A stretch of DNA of 64,000 nt from Symbiodinium kawagutii (GCA_009767595.1 VSDK01004559.1:123038-187037), one strand, 5' to 3'; positions 1 to 9,610 are shown, counted from the stretch's first letter. Translations and numbers: made by a program. The notes: a model not told the origin generated them from the sequence alone.

Positions 1-184
1 AGATGCTTATGTTAGTTGGAACAGACAAACTGGGATAGCCTAAGCGAGTATTATATATATATATATTCATTCAAACAGATTTGGTTGCTGCATGTTGTAC
101 AAATGTACAATAAGTGTAGTGTGTCTGGGCGGATGGCTGCCGGTCATGTTGTATAATCTTGGCGCTCAATGCAAATCTGGTGAA

Positions 185-787
185 TTAGGGCTTGGCGGGA
201 GCCTGAATGAGACGCGCAAAGCGTGTGACCAGAAACAAGGTCATGACACCTTGCATGTACGCCGCATCAGGCCAAGTAGCCACCCAGCAGGAGTACAGAA
301 CATACTTGCCAAAAAACAAACTAGACCTTGCAACGAAAGACATTCTTACACACTTGACTGGATGCAAAACACATATTGAAGGAACTATGCTTCGTGATTG
401 TAGTTCGCAGTGGGGCAAGTCGCAAACAAAAAAGTGCTTTGTTCCCAAGTTCCGCTGCGTGTGACAGCATCTGCACAAACATTTGTTCTGGAAAGGTATT
501 TGCACATAGGTATGCATGATATATACACCTTCACATGCGCTTGGAAAAGCTCGAGGCTTTTTGTGCGTACATCGCTTGCATTCGTACCAACCATTCGATT
601 GTTCTTCATGGTCACCATAAACAATATCAACTTCTGCAACCATGACATACCAAAGCTTTTGTAAGCATACTAGAAGGATCATAACACAAACATATATCCA
701 TGATTGTATCCAACATCCATTTTCAACCATGCACATGAAAAAACACCAGCATTCGGCAGCAACCAATCTTAAATGGGTGTTTCTCAA
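185..787 (-). CDS. Hypothetical Cys-rich reading frame, possibly exonic
   Basis: A 200-codon frame runs without a stop on the minus strand. Its middle part is rich in cysteine and histidine (spacings such as ECKRC and CLCRCCH), which would fit a zinc-binding fold, but no family is recognised. Overlapping plus-strand frames of 84-95 codons weaken the call, and the true exon limits inside this stretch are not visible. It is reported because a stop-free run of 600 bp is rare in this AT-rich DNA. Confidence 0.35.
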   Translation of the reverse strand: MRNTHLRLVAAECWCFFMCMVENGCWIQSWIYVCVMILLVCLQKLWYVMVAEVDIVYGDHEEQSNGWYECKRCTHKKPRAFPSACEGVYIMHTYVQIPFQNKCLCRCCHTQRNLGTKHFFVCDLPHCELQSRSIVPSICVLHPVKCVRMSFVARSSLFFGKYVLYSCWVATWPDAAYMQGVMTLFLVTRFARLIQAPAKP

Positions 788-879
788 GATAGGGGACCCC
801 CCAAAACATCCTTTATAAACCGTTCATCGTAATAAACCAACCATTTTCAGGGTCCCCGGTATGGCTTGAGACACCACCA
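775..879. mobile_element. Miniature inverted-repeat element, family B, copy 1
   Basis: The left end GGGTGTTTCTCAAGATAGGG and the right end GGCTTGAGACACCACC are inverted copies of each other. The same ends recur at 12223, 30246, 30425, 36797, 48900 and 62298. It has no coding capacity. Size and structure fit a non-autonomous DNA element (MITE); that class is inferred. Confidence 0.6.
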
Positions 880-1022
880 TATGGTTGGTATATCCCTTTA
901 TTATTTGGTTATTCTCCCCTATGAGTCATTATTTGTTGGTTATTATCCCCTATTATATCCCCTTATTGGGATATCCCCAACTGAACCAACTTACCCATGA
1001 GATCCCATGACATCCCCTGCAG

Positions 1023-1165
1023 TTCTCGCCCCCTTGGATGGCTGACGTGGCGGCCGCAGCGCTACGGCTCTGTGCTGCTCTGTAGGCATCTCCTGTGGGC
1101 GAAAGCCAAGGGCTTCCCAACGAGCTGGTGGCTACGGGCGGCTGGTGGCGGGGGGGGGCAGGGGC
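1023..1165 (+). CDS. GC-rich exon candidate with a PWWP-like stretch
   Basis: This is a GC-rich island in AT-rich DNA. It is preceded by a CCCCTGCAG acceptor-like site. One plus frame is open across it and contains LLWAKAKGFPTSWW, which resembles the start of PWWP chromatin-binding domains (WAK-x-KG-P-WWP). The canonical PWWP tetrad is not intact, and a minus-strand frame is also open, so this could be chance. Confidence 0.25.
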
Positions 1166-1189
1166 CATGATCGCTTTGGGTTCATAATG

Positions 1190-1560
1190 GTTCATAATGG
1201 TTTCTAGTGGTTCAGTAATGGTTTATATGGTTTATTGGGGCCATGATCGGATTAACCTAATGGCAAGCTTTATATCGGAATTAACCGGTGATAATCGGTT
1301 CATGAAGTGGTAATAGGCTAATGTAATGGGTTCATAATGGTTTATAACAGAGGTAAGGGATGTTTTTATAATGTTGCAGCATGTTGCAGCTAATAATGGA
1401 TTGTAATGGCTAGCAATGGTTGGGATAACTGAGGTGGTTATTCATAATGAATTGCAACTCATGGAATGATTGGCAATAGCTCTAAGAAAGGCCTTACCAA
1501 TCGTTTCTAACTCAACAGTGGTGGGTAATTCAGGTTGGTTGATGGTGGTTGTTAAACGTT
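1190..1560. repeat. Degenerate TGGTT/ATGGTT tract
   Basis: Words such as GGTTCATAATGGTT and GGTTTATATGG recur every 8-15 bases on the plus strand without a fixed period. No gene is seen. The complementary words (AACCAT) dominate elsewhere in the window. Confidence 0.5.
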
Positions 1561-2189
1561 AGGGAGAACGGTTAAACATATACAAAGATTCTCCAAAACA
1601 AATCAGCTGATCACGGGGTTATGGTACATTGCTTGCAGTGAGCCATGGGTACATGTCATTACCATCGGTACCCCAAACCCTGAAAAATGCAAAGGTTTAA
1701 CAGAAATGCAACCAATGAAGTGGGGGTCCTCCTTATTCGGATGCATACCAAGCATTGCCAGTAGGCACTGTAAAACAGCCAGCCTCAGTTGCTGAGCATC
1801 TGTACACCACGGCTACTGTTGGATTGAACTGAAGCTACCACTCAGTGTGTCAGCACTTTCCTGGACTTGGCCTTGTGATCTTGCGGCTGTGAGAAGAGTC
1901 TTTGAGGATCTACGAGCATCGGTTGCAAGCAGCAGAACTGAACAGATTCACTCTTGATAGAACAAGGCAGGAACAAGGTAGCAACACCTGCCGACTTTTA
2001 AAATGTTGGATGTCAACTCAATTGCTCCTACTTGTGCCAGAGAGGCGGGTTCCTCCCATCTGCGAGTCCCTTCCATGTCCAGCCTCCAGAAAGATGATAG
2101 AAACCGAAGGCTTTCTCCAACCTTGCTGCTGCATTGCCCCAATTGACACGGATGATTTACCATGTGCTGCCACAACTACCGGAATGCAA

Positions 2190-2360
2190 CCGCAAAAACC
2201 ACCCAACAAAAAAGAAGAAACACACAAAGAAAAAGAAGGGAAAAAACACAACACTAGCAACATACACCACCGTCACAAGCAAAATCGCAACAACAGCAAC
2301 TACACCAAGAACAGCAACAACCTCAACAAGAACGGCAAAAGAACACAGCACCAGCGACAG
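2190..2360. repeat. A/C-rich low-complexity stretch
   Basis: Strongly purine-biased and A/C-rich DNA (AAAAAAGAAGAAACACAC, then AACAACAGCAACTACACC). It keeps several frames open, giving Lys/Asn/Thr-rich or Val/Phe-rich translations that are unlikely to be real proteins. Confidence 0.55.
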
Positions 2361-2505
2361 TGACTGATCTCTTGATCTTGATCTCTGGGCTATCCGGCTC
2401 ACGCCCAAGCGAGCTCCTTGCATTGGAACAGCAAGTAGATGTTTCACAACCAGCTGTTAGCTTTTGAGCCCTCAATGCCCAGTCTGAAGGAACCATCTTT
2501 TGCAA
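2340..2505 (-). CDS. Possible exon, unknown protein
   Basis: One minus frame reads NARSSLGREPDSPEIKIKRS with coding-like codons (GAG, GAT, ATC, AAG) and stays open for about 60 codons. It lies downstream, on the same strand, of the P-loop exon at 2840-2920 and could belong to that gene. Splice limits are not resolved. Confidence 0.35.
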
Positions 2506-2839
2506 CCAATCATGTGTTTCATATATAAGTGGGCTCCCTGAACACAGCAGAATCTACTGTAAGGGGAATCTTCGGGATTTTTAGGCTGGGTTAGTGTCTT
2601 GTGGCGCAATGAATTTGTCCACCAACAATGCTGTCACGTTGCTTGCTGTCACCTTCCTCTGAAGTGGATGCTTGTCCTTGCTGAGAGCCTACAATGCCAA
2701 GATTCAGCGAACACTAGAAGTAGCCACATCATATACAGTATTCTGCACAAATCGCAATGACAAGGCCATGTTTGTTCCTTCCTCTTTTCAGTCGCAGTGC
2801 CCCATGCCATACGATCACCGCGACCCCAACCGAACTTGC

Positions 2840-2920
2840 CTTCCTCCTGACCCCCCGGCCATAGCAGTCTTTCCAGATCCGGGAGGGCCCAGAAAAAGAA
2901 GGACGTAGCGTCTCAAGCGC
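2840..2920 (-). CDS. P-loop NTPase exon (Walker A)
   Basis: The minus strand encodes RYVLLFLGPPGSGKTAMA, a textbook hydrophobic strand plus Walker A motif (GPPGSGKT) that binds nucleotide phosphates in AAA+ ATPases, kinases and related P-loop NTPases. The exon begins after TTTCCCAG|G on the minus strand and probably ends at GGAGGAAG|GCAAGT, a good GC-type donor; reading past that donor meets a stop. Length is 81 bp. Which P-loop family it belongs to cannot be told from one exon. No Walker B exon was found nearby. Confidence 0.65.
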
Positions 2921-2939
2921 CTGGGAAATGGTAAGAATG

Positions 2940-4060
2940 CTAAGGGAGCACCGACCATAAACCCATCAACCATAGGATGGGATCAGCAAACATCAACCAC
3001 CAAATCAGCAATAGTGGTCATTGACCATCCAACTGGGGTCATACCAACATACAGTCATACCAACCAATAGAACCATGTACAAACGGTTACCCCAAAATTG
3101 GGGTCACTACCCCTCTGACGCCTGATATGATAACATATTTAGCTGCTGCAGTAGCACTGTTGGCTAATGGCTAATAGCCAAATATCATGAGTCAAGCGTG
3201 CTTAGCAATGCTTGATCATGGGGGTTTCCAATCCAATCAACAGCAATGAAAATAAAGAAGCCATTGGTTCAACCAACCTTTTTTCTCCTGGAAATATCAT
3301 CAACAACTAACAATAAGGGCATACTCAGCATCTCCCTGGCTGGTTAGGAAAAAACGTGGTCAGCATTCCTCAAAAAACGGTGGCCTTCCCGCGTGGTCTT
3401 GGTTCTCCGGATCAAGCCCTGGCTTCATTACAAGCTAATAGTAACCAGCAATAACCATACACTTAATCAACCGGTGACCATTATCAATTATCAATCATTA
3501 ACCATCAATTCTTAACCCTCATGAACCAACCATGAACCATTCACAAGCACTTGTTGACCAGTAAATATCATAGTCTTTGATTATTAGCCATCAACTGTAA
3601 ACCATCAATTACAAACCATCATTAACCAACCAGTAACCATTATTAACCATCAAATATTAACCGTCATCAACCAACCATTACAGCAACCATTGACCCTGGC
3701 AGCACTCCGTAGACGGTTGACTTCATTCACCCAACCGGGTCGTAGGTCCGCGACGTGTAGGTCTGCACCACTTCCTCCAGCAGCCTCCGCGCGCTTCGAA
3801 GAAGGGCGATCCATGAGTGGACCATTAATCTGGTGATATGATTGAATAATTAGTGATTATCTGGATCAATAATCCAATCTTGATTATATAATGATTATAT
3901 CGATTATATCCACATGATTGAACAATTAACTAAGGATTATATAACTCATCTGGAAACAATGAGTTATTGGAAAAATTAGTGATATATATATAATTCACTC
4001 ATGGGTGATATAATTGAACAATTGATTATTGGAATAATGAGTTAATGATCCACTATATAC
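2940..4060. other. Gene-poor AT-rich stretch with AACCAT words
   Basis: No convincing exon. Between about 3430 and 3700 the plus strand is packed with AACCATCA, ATTAACCAT and similar words; from 3830 it becomes AT-rich (TGATTATATCGATTATAT). A short GC-rich patch near 3740-3810 shows no clear frame. Confidence 0.5.
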
Positions 4061-4061
4061 T

Positions 4062-4145
4062 TCATCTGGTTATTCCCTCTCTCTCCATCGCCTTCAGATC
4101 AGATCTGCCTCAGCCTAGCTGAAGGGCGAGACTCATCTGGTTGTT
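4062..4145. mobile_element. Ultrashort hairpin insert with target-site duplication, copy A
   Basis: A 58-bp core (4075-4132, CTCTCCATCGCCTTCAG to CTGAAGGGCGAG) folds back on itself. It sits between direct repeats TCATCTGGTTATT (4062-4074) and TCATCTGGTTGTT (4133-4145), 12 of 13 identical. The repeats look like a target-site duplication. The same core signature occurs at seven other places in the window. Confidence 0.65.
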
Positions 4146-4149
4146 GGCT

Positions 4150-4800
4150 TCGTATACAGTTATAATCATTAGTGAGTTGATAGTGATTAAAATATATAAG
4201 TGAATTATAACATAGTTCTGGTGATTATCAAAAATGAATTGATTATGATTTTATTCGATCTAGATCGGCAACGGTTTAATCTAATTACGATCTAATTACA
4301 TTATTTTGGTACAATGAACTGCAAAAAATGCTTAATCATAATTATGATTAATCTGGATAAGCATTTATCTGTCAAGAACAGGATCCATATCATGATCAAT
4401 GGTTTGCAACTATGATTAATCAATTTTTCATGAGTGAACATACTCCATGTACAACCATTGTTCACCATTAATGGATGGTACACACCTAGTTGAACAATGG
4501 ATGGTATAATAATATATGTACCTAGCTCAAGGATTACTGTTATTGAAATTAATGGCAGGAGATCATGACATTAATATACTCATTGTATATTCCTGATAAA
4601 TTACCGATCAATTAACCACTTACTCATTGATCAATCTTGAATTATGGATGGTAAACACCTGCTTGAACAATAATATCAACCAACCTTTGATCAACAGGAA
4701 ACCAACCACATGCCAGCCATATATCAGCCATATTCCAGTGGTATATTAGTATATATTAATCAACCCACCACCAATCAACAATGAATCAACCACATACGAG
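4150..4800. other. AT-rich stretch without a visible gene
   Basis: Long runs of TGATTA, ATCATG and TAATAT words on both strands. Frames are short and have low-complexity composition. Nothing supports a gene. Confidence 0.5.
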
Positions 4801-4813
4801 CCAGTAATTCACC

Positions 4814-4986
4814 AATTAACCATGACCCATGGAATTTCAAGCATCAATCAAACCATATCAGCATGGTAAGCTAAGCATTAGTCAAACATGAACTAAGTTA
4901 CTGGTCTTTGATCATATGAGCGATGTCAACTATGCATCAACCGTTCACCAGCCAATAATTAACCATGACCCATGGAATTTCAAGCA
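4814..4986 (+). repeat. 30-bp direct repeat pair
   Basis: A 30-bp sequence beginning AATTAACCATGACCCATGG and ending TTCAAGCA occurs exactly at 4814-4843 and again at 4957-4986, 143 bp apart. The intervening DNA is non-coding. Confidence 0.7.
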
Positions 4987-5019
4987 GCCAACAAATATCA
5001 ACTCGTTTGTCATGTATAT

Positions 5020-5118
5020 CTGGTTGGTGGTTTCAACCCCTATGAAAAAATATGAGTCAACCAACCATTTGTTAAAACAGACTAGGGGACAAAATGTTTG
5101 AAACCACCCGCCAATCAG
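5020..5118. mobile_element. Miniature inverted-repeat element, family A, copy 1
   Basis: The left end CTGGTTGGTGGTTTCAACCC and the right end TGTTTGAAACCACCCGCCAA are inverted copies. The interior has the family-typical ATGAAAAA and AGTCAACCAACC words. No coding capacity; MITE-like. Confidence 0.7.
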
Positions 5119-5186
5119 TGTGTGTTTTCCCATTGCCACCTCCGAAGAGTTCAGCTGAGCTCAGGCGATATCATTAGCCAATAGTG
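5110..5186. mobile_element. Ultrashort hairpin insert, copy D
   Basis: The core includes CCATTGCCACCTCCG and TTCAGCTGAGCTCAGGCGAT. It is flanked by GCCAATCAGTG (5110-5120) and GCCAATAGTG (5177-5186), a repeat with one indel. It directly abuts, and slightly overlaps, the right end of the family A element ending at 5118. Confidence 0.45.
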
Positions 5187-5589
5187 ATTGAGAATGTACT
5201 CATCGCCACCAGCAATGACTCCTGGAAAATAGACAGCATTTGTGGTGCAACATTTTAATCAATCATCTTGATGAACCATGAGTCAAGCATCACTAATAAT
5301 AAATTAGCAAAAATTAACTAGCCAGTATCATTCAACATCAATAGGCATTCACCTTCACTGATCCTCAGCATCGTTCATCGTCACTACGGATCGACCTTTT
5401 TAAACCCACTAATCAGGTATCTCAGTCTTAATCATCAACCATTACTGGCCCATCATGACCATTTGGTTAGGCCACTCCTGGTAGCTCCTCGTAGAGACGA
5501 TCCCGAGCGGGTGAGACTGAGCACGTGCTGAATCCCATCCCACTTACGGAGAGTCCTGGTACCTCCTGGCCTTGCTCCCCTGGCCCTAG

Positions 5590-5755
5590 CGACCCCGTGG
5601 CTCCGTAGCACCAGCCCCAGATGAAGCACTGGCTCCGCTTCGGCGCCTGGGATGGACCTTGCTTTCCAGGGAGAAACCTGCAGCAGATCTGCCTGGGATC
5701 CAGGCAGAGGTCGGTGGGGAAAACCTGCGGTGGAAAGCTTTGGTTGAACCAACCA
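5590..5755 (+). CDS. Exon of unknown protein
   Basis: After a CCCTAG acceptor a plus frame reads RPRGSVAPAPDEALAPLRR and then LLSREKPAADLPGIQAEVGG, with many G-first codons (GCA, GAT, GAA, GCT). Several GT or GC donors near 5700-5755 could end it. It probably belongs with the plus-strand exon at 5920. Function unknown. Confidence 0.5.
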
Positions 5756-5919
5756 GGTTTAGGGGGGTCCTCTCTCCCTGGATGGCCTTCTCAGGGAGTT
5801 ATGCTATGCTAAAGGTGGGGGTTCTTCGAGTTTTTTCTTAACCATTTCTGGGAGCGAATCAGCTACATAGCTTAGCATCCAGGCTATGTTGGATTTTCCA
5901 AGGGTAAGTAGCAAACAGC

Positions 5920-6101
5920 ATGGCGAGCTCAGCGACCAAATTCTGCGAACGGGGGGGCACCACTCGCCGCAATGATTTGCCAACTGTCCCCGGGCTTGAT
6001 GTGGCACGGGGACGTCTGTTGAAATCAGTGGAATTGCCCACTGACGTCCATAGAGAAATCTCAACATACCTCATAGCAGTACCGCAATTACATGCTTACA
6101 G
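5920..6101 (+). CDS. Exon or start exon of unknown protein
   Basis: A plus frame begins ATGGCGAGCTCAGCGACC (MASSATKFCERGG) and continues through LDVARGRLLKSVELPTDVH to a CTTACAG|GTACTT donor at 6101. The ATG is also preceded by an AACAG acceptor-like site, so it may be internal. Codon use and charge pattern are coding-like. No domain is recognised. Confidence 0.6.
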
Positions 6102-6373
6102 GTACTTATACCTACCACTACTGACCATCAGTAACCACGGATTGTCCACTATTGGCATTGTTAAACCATAACCAGCCATGAAAGAACAAACGTTTTCTTG
6201 GTGGACATGCAATTTTATACAGTAGCGTGTGTGGACAGCCTCACATCGGTCATCAGCGTGTTGCAAAGTTACCTTTGTAAGACCTGCTTTGCGCGCAGCT
6301 CATGTTTTTCTCCTGCGCATCGCGAAGTCAAACATTGAACGTATTAGTCCACAGCACTTAGTAAAGAACAGAA

Positions 6374-6749
6374 ATGGACGGCATGGATGAAAAAACTGCG
6401 CCTGTCGGCCTGATCAGCACACCAGCTGAAAATGCCCGAAAATTGACGACGTAGACCATGCTACATGTAGACAACGCGGTGCTGCAAAATACAGCCCTAT
6501 CAGCTCTTCCTGGCAGCATGACGTTTACGGCCCCTGCCAACGAATTAGGGAAGTCACATGGGTGCGGAAAAAAAGCCAAAAGTTGCCTGGCGCAAACTGC
6601 TTGACCTTGTGGAAAAACCCATGAGTTCGCACACGAAATCGTCTTGCACGACTTGTGCGCTTCGTAGTGTGCCACAGCCTCGACTGATCGGACCTACTGG
6701 TGGTTTCAACTCTCATAACGGTGATTCCAGCTGTTTACACACCACCTAA
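6374..6749 (+). pseudogene. Broken coding region with in-frame stop and frameshift
   Basis: One plus frame from 6374 reads MDGMDEKTAPVGLISTPAEN and then meets TAG at 6452-6454. The same frame resumes with convincing coding sequence (VDNAVLQNTALSALPG) up to about 6565. Coding signal then continues in the next frame from 6558 (KPKVAWRKLLDLVEKP), the switch falling at a run of seven A (6568-6574). Either small introns or true disabling changes explain this; no splice signals of plausible size are visible for the stop. Function unknown. Confidence 0.4.
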
Positions 6750-6874
6750 ATTTAATCACAAAAAGGCTGGCAAAGACCTTCCATTGGGATATGTGCTTAT
6801 ATTAAAGCAAATTGGCAAATCACCTCTGGAGAGCACAGAAACCACCAGCAGGACAGGTTGATTGTCCACTCACT

Positions 6875-7334
6875 CTACAGGGCCGCGCCCTGCTGCAAGC
6901 CACGAGCTATGCTGTGTGCATCAAGAGGCTGCATCTGGGTCAGCATGGCAATGAACGGGTCATGTGATCCCACTGTATTGAAGTCCTTCGCAATGTCCAA
7001 AGCAGTTCGGCCAGAGGAAGTTCTTCGCATGACATCTGCACCCAAGGCTGCACAGGACAGCAAGAACTTCATGGCGGCATCATCACCAAAGTAGGCGGCC
7101 GCATGCACTGGGTAGATGTCTTCGGAGGGGAACAAGGTGCAATCCCTGAGCCTCTGATCTAAGCCCTGTGGATCCATGAAGTTCGCCAACCTCATCTCCT
7201 GGATCACAACTGGCCCCGTCCGCCTGGGACGTTTGGCCTTGGGTGACACGGGCGGCCATCCTCCGCACGCGATCGGAGAGTCGGTGCCGTACAAGGCCCT
7301 AGGGCAATCCTCATTGACCTCGTCGTCCGGCAAC
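6875..7334 (-). CDS. Ankyrin-repeat protein, C-terminal exon
   Basis: The minus strand reads from an AACCAAG|G acceptor at 7334 to a TAG stop at 6875. It contains YPVHAAAYFGDDAAMKFLLS and SSGRTALDIAKDF, matching the ankyrin helix-turn-helix pattern (PxHxAAxxG...LL...GxTALDIA). Ankyrin repeats mediate protein-protein contacts. The preceding part is Pro/Arg-rich (PPVSPKAKRPRR). Likely last exon of a gene whose upstream exon lies at 7441-7690. Partner and role unknown. Confidence 0.75.
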
Positions 7335-7440
7335 CTTGGTTGCCAAATGGTGAGAAAAATGCGGTGAAAACCAGCGGTTGAACAACATCGACAAGGACTT
7401 GGTAGTGGGACATCCATCTTAATGAACTACACCGAGTTTA

Positions 7441-7690
7441 AAAATAGCTGGGTTCATCATCCCAAATCAGGGGGCGAAAAATGTGCTCTGGCACACCAGG
7501 CAGAAACAAATAGTCCAAGTCTACTGCTTTGGGCTTCATGGTACCTGCACTGAGGTTGAGCTTGATGTCCATGGCGCCGCGAACCGCTGAGGAGTGGCAG
7601 CTGGTAGCAACCTTTGTCACGGTCTGCGAGCCGGCGGGAAGACCTGCTGGAAACCTCCTGAACCTGCAAGTTTGTTTCGAACTGACTTGG
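7441..7690 (-). CDS. Probable upstream exon of the ankyrin gene
   Basis: A minus frame beginning after a TTGCAG|G acceptor includes GSQTVTKVATSCHSSAV and MKPKAVDLDYLFLPGVPEH, then meets a stop at 7438. A donor is possible at CAGTGCAG|GTACC. It lies 107 bp upstream of the ankyrin exon on the same strand, so joint membership is inferred. Confidence 0.45.
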
Positions 7691-8380
7691 CTGGGGTGAA
7701 CTACCACTTTTAGCTTTTGGGATCTTTTGAGCCTAAAGTATGCGTAAAATTCTCAGATCTTGGGATGATCGATGACTCATTGGTGGTTTCATCGTGCTTG
7801 ATCCCATCTCAAAAGACTATGCTTGGCACTTCAACCAATCCCAGGTGTGAGAACATCATGTTTGAAACTGCCTGTCAGTCACATGACTCACAGTTGCACT
7901 GTCCCTGTGACTGTCACTTGCTATCCCCATAGACAACCAGTTTTAAGTATCGGTCGGCAAATAGCTGACCATCATGGCATTGCTTGTTGGATCGGAATTA
8001 CCAACAATCAACATAAGTATTCCGCATGAAGTGGTATGGTAGGGTCATTCATCTTCGGAAGTATTCCATACCGATATCACTATAACTTTAACACAAAGAT
8101 CATGTATGCGTACTTACTGCATCCATTGACCGGAACTGCCGAGGTCATGCCAAATCAAACACGGGGAAAATCCATCAGTGGCGGCCTCGCGAGACACACA
8201 CACACACATGCCGAACTGCGATGTTGCTTGCCACGGATGGAAATACCAGCAAACAAAAACGCGATAGTTCAAGGTCGCGATCTATTGCCCAGTGAGCTAC
8301 ATTCCGTCACGGGGAATCATCCGGATGATTAAGCGAGGCAGTTTACCGACCAATCAGCGTATGGCTCAATTTGCAAGCAA

Positions 8381-8508
8381 TTTGAGTCCGCTGGGGCTCA
8401 GAACGAATCTCCGTCGACGAGAGTGGTTGCGGATCAACGTAACCCTGCAAAGCGGAGCGCACAAGGGGCATGGATGGGCATGGGGAATCCTGTCAGCTCG
8501 CCATGTGG
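8381..8508 (+). CDS. Exon of unknown protein
   Basis: A plus frame with G-first codon bias reads QFESAGAQNESPSTRVVADQ and on to GAWMGMGNPVSSPC. It ends at CCATGTGG|GTAAAG, a good donor, just before an in-frame TAA. The composition suggests a disordered region. The protein is not recognised. Confidence 0.5.
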
Positions 8509-8574
8509 GTAAAGACTTGAGATTGAACCTGCCGATCCTAATTATGAGTCCCAAAGCTGGTCATGAAGAGATCA

Positions 8575-8642
8575 AATGTCATAGGTATTTCCATCGCCTT
8601 CTCAGAGAGGTTAGCTGAGCTAAGGCCAATGTCATGGGTATT
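8575..8642. mobile_element. Ultrashort hairpin insert with target-site duplication, copy F
   Basis: A 38-bp core (8590-8627: TCCATCGCCTTCTCAG to GCTGAGCTAAGGCC) lies exactly between AATGTCATAGGTATT (8575-8589) and AATGTCATGGGTATT (8628-8642), 14 of 15 identical. This is the cleanest small insert in the window. Arms GCCTT/AAGGC and CTCAG/CTGAG can pair. Confidence 0.7.
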
Positions 8643-8832
8643 GCACGAAAGTTTATTTCCTCACACGATCATTTACCCAAGAAACCTCTAACAGGAATGT
8701 AATATCAAAACGCATGTAATGAAGCTGCATATTGCATACATTTGTGAAATGATTTCATGGTATGAATCCACAGGATATGCCATGTCGTAAGCGAAACTCT
8801 TTGTGATTTTGATTGCCGTTAAAATCCATTCA

Positions 8833-8902
8833 CTGGCTGTTGGTTTCAACCATCTCTTAATAATTAGCAGGGAACATGGAAACTGCGTAAAACCACCAAC
8901 CA
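8833..8902. mobile_element. Family A element, short copy
   Basis: CTGGCTGTTGGTTTCAACC on the left and AAAACCACCAACCA on the right are inverted copies of the family A ends, with a shortened interior of about 35 bp. Confidence 0.5.
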
Positions 8903-8994
8903 AATTCCATTAACATCCACTAACATCCACTATTGGTATCTATTTGTAGCTGCTCATTTTGATCATGTTGCCAGTCATTAACATTCCCTTAGCC

Positions 8995-9340
8995 AAATCC
9001 ATCAACATCCATCAATATCCACGAACATCCATTAACCAAATCCATCAACATCCATTAACATCCATTCACCAAATCCATCAACATCCATTAACATCCATTC
9101 ACCAAATCCATCAACATCCATTAGCATCCATTCACCAAATCCATCAACATCCATCAACATCCATTCACCAAATCCATCAACATCCATTAACATCCATTCA
9201 CCAAATCCATCAACATCCATTAACATCCATTCACCAAATCCATCAACATCCATTAACATCCATTCACCAAATCCATCAACATCCATTAACATCCATTCAC
9301 CAAATCCATCAACATCCATTAACATCCATTCACCAAATCC
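8995..9340 (+). repeat. 33-bp satellite
   Basis: Nine nearly perfect 33-bp copies start at 9038 and follow every 33 bp (AAATCCATCAACATCCATT then AACATCCATTCACC), preceded by diverged copies. Each unit is built from 9-12-bp ATCCATYAAC subunits. Because 33 is a multiple of three, both strands stay open and give 11-residue repeats; these are regarded as by-products, not a protein. Confidence 0.9.
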
Positions 9341-9405
9341 AGTAAGTATTGGTTAACTGGTTAAGTGGTTCACTCAGCATGTGCCACCATGCACCTGCAC
9401 CACAG

Positions 9406-9610
9406 CTACGCCTGCACCACCGTGACTCGCTGCTTCATTTGCGCCGGCACCTGGCGGCGCAATACGCGGTCCGGGGAGACCTCCAGTCGCGGCAACATCG
9501 AAAAATGGTCCGGTGGGTCAGGTGGTGAAAAATCTGTAATTTGATGATTGAGTTGTTGGGGTTGTTGGGGTTGTTGGGGTTGTTGTTCATCAGATTCATC
9601 ATGATTCTTG
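9406..9610 (-). CDS. Exon of unknown protein with Gln/Pro stretch
   Basis: The minus frame runs from an acidic, Gln/Pro-rich start (DESDEQQPQQPQQPQQ) into SPPDPPDHFSMLPRLEVS and QVPAQMKQRVTVVQA before a stop at 9406. Codon use is good (GTC, GAC, GTG, CAG). The QPQ tract comes from a short GTTGTTGGG repeat on the plus strand. No domain recognised. Confidence 0.6.

Noticed and set aside
8205-8270. Rieske-like CHGWKY peptide on plus
   Set aside because: The iron-binding spacing C-x2-H is not met and no partner C-x-H motif is nearby.
8959-9345. 128-codon plus frame and 97-codon minus frame with 11-residue repeats
   Set aside because: By-product of the 33-bp satellite.
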